Shown here in pieces: positions 18,567-18,737 of a DNA stretch of 18,737 nt. The stretch comes from an uncultured Eubacteriales bacterium (GTDB lineage Bacteria; Bacillota; Clostridia; Christensenellales; Christensenellaceae). Numbering within the stretch: the first letter of the stretch is position 1; every line of letters starts with the position of its first letter. Made by a program: the position numbers and the translations under genes. Where the stretch lies: assembly GCA_900545085.1 (NCBI GenBank), contig UQXU01000029.1, positions 1 to 18,737 of the forward strand, in the 5' to 3' direction. Under the pieces are notes generated by a model. That model was not told where the DNA came from. It saw only the letters and a program-made list of their open reading frames with translations, and searched no databases.

Positions 18567-18737
18567 CAATATGGGGAAAGAAAACTTGAAGAAGGTATTT
18601 CGCCTTGCTACAGTTGGTATTATAGCTCATTCATGTGTATGTTTACTATCGGAATTAGGTTAAAAACATGTTAATTTTTAACATTTTTCATCAAACAGCA
18701 TCCATAAAAGCAACATCTTTCGCGAACAAAAACAAAA
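18567..18737. other. AT-rich right end, no supported gene
   Basis: The last 171 bases are AT-rich. A perfect dyad, ATGTTAA and TTAACAT separated by TTT, lies at 18668-18684. A 30-codon plus-strand frame (18571-18663, MGKENLKKVFRLATVG...) has no adequate ribosome binding site. On the minus strand all frames stop within about 60 bases of the edge, so the tail of another gene could be present but cannot be identified. Confidence 0.4.

Noticed and set aside
18445..18630. 61-codon minus-strand frame upstream of recD2
   Set aside because: It runs through the terminator hairpin at 18531-18566 and the recD2 promoter, has no ribosome binding site and encodes a low-complexity, Tyr/Lys/Phe-rich peptide typical of AT-rich non-coding DNA.

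Overview
The window reads as a chromosomal segment from an anaerobic, mid-GC member of the Bacillota, most likely class Clostridia. Grounds: strong GGAGG-type ribosome binding sites, occasional TTG/GTG starts, sigma-A-like promoters with AT-rich intergenic DNA, a prokaryotic V-type ATPase, and a gene order (pyrG, rho, rpmE, prmC/prfA, Sua5, rpiB, upp, ATPase) matching the corresponding Bacillus/Clostridium region. All convincing genes lie on the minus strand, so transcription runs from high to low coordinates. I see no tRNA, rRNA, CRISPR array, transposase or phage gene.

Layout in the direction of transcription. (1) 18.4-15.5 kb: recD2 and comFC, overlapping by ATGA, behind a clear promoter (TTTACA-17-TATGAT). 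(2) 15.4-14.7 kb: an SGNH/GDSL hydrolase with its own promoter. (3) 14.6-13.5 kb: a DUF1934 protein and an UPF0173-type metallo-beta-lactamase-fold hydrolase behind an extended -10 promoter, ending in a GC-rich hairpin. (4) 13.45-13.2 kb: a GC-rich, non-coding, palindrome-rich block that may be a dispersed repeat. (5) pyrG. (6) A 467-nt intergenic region with a TTGACA-17-GATAAT promoter and a structured leader of about 240 nt, then rho. (7) rpmE, with an extended -10 promoter overlapped by an inverted repeat, and a terminator. (8) yqhQ (DUF1385)-prmC-prfA-sua5-rpiB-upp-V-ATPase G/H subunit: one tightly spaced housekeeping operon ended by an intrinsic terminator near 3.33 kb. (9) About 0.7 kb of AT-rich leader/regulatory DNA with a TTGACA-17-AATAAT promoter and two hairpins that can pair with each other. 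(10) The V-ATPase genes ntpI, ntpK and ntpE (ntpE cut by the left edge).

Functionally the window combines translation termination and tRNA modification (prfA, prmC, sua5, rpmE), transcription termination (rho), nucleotide and pentose metabolism (pyrG, upp, rpiB), DNA repair (recD2, with comFC) and a membrane rotary ATPase whose c-subunit carries the full Na+-binding residue set. The most interesting points are regulatory and architectural: a V-type ATPase sitting where Bacilli carry the F-type ATP synthase (just downstream of upp), its G/H stalk gene split from the rest by a terminator and long leader, a candidate attenuator in that leader, the structured rho leader, and the GC-rich block before pyrG. 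I did not find a convincing wholly new defence or biosynthetic system.
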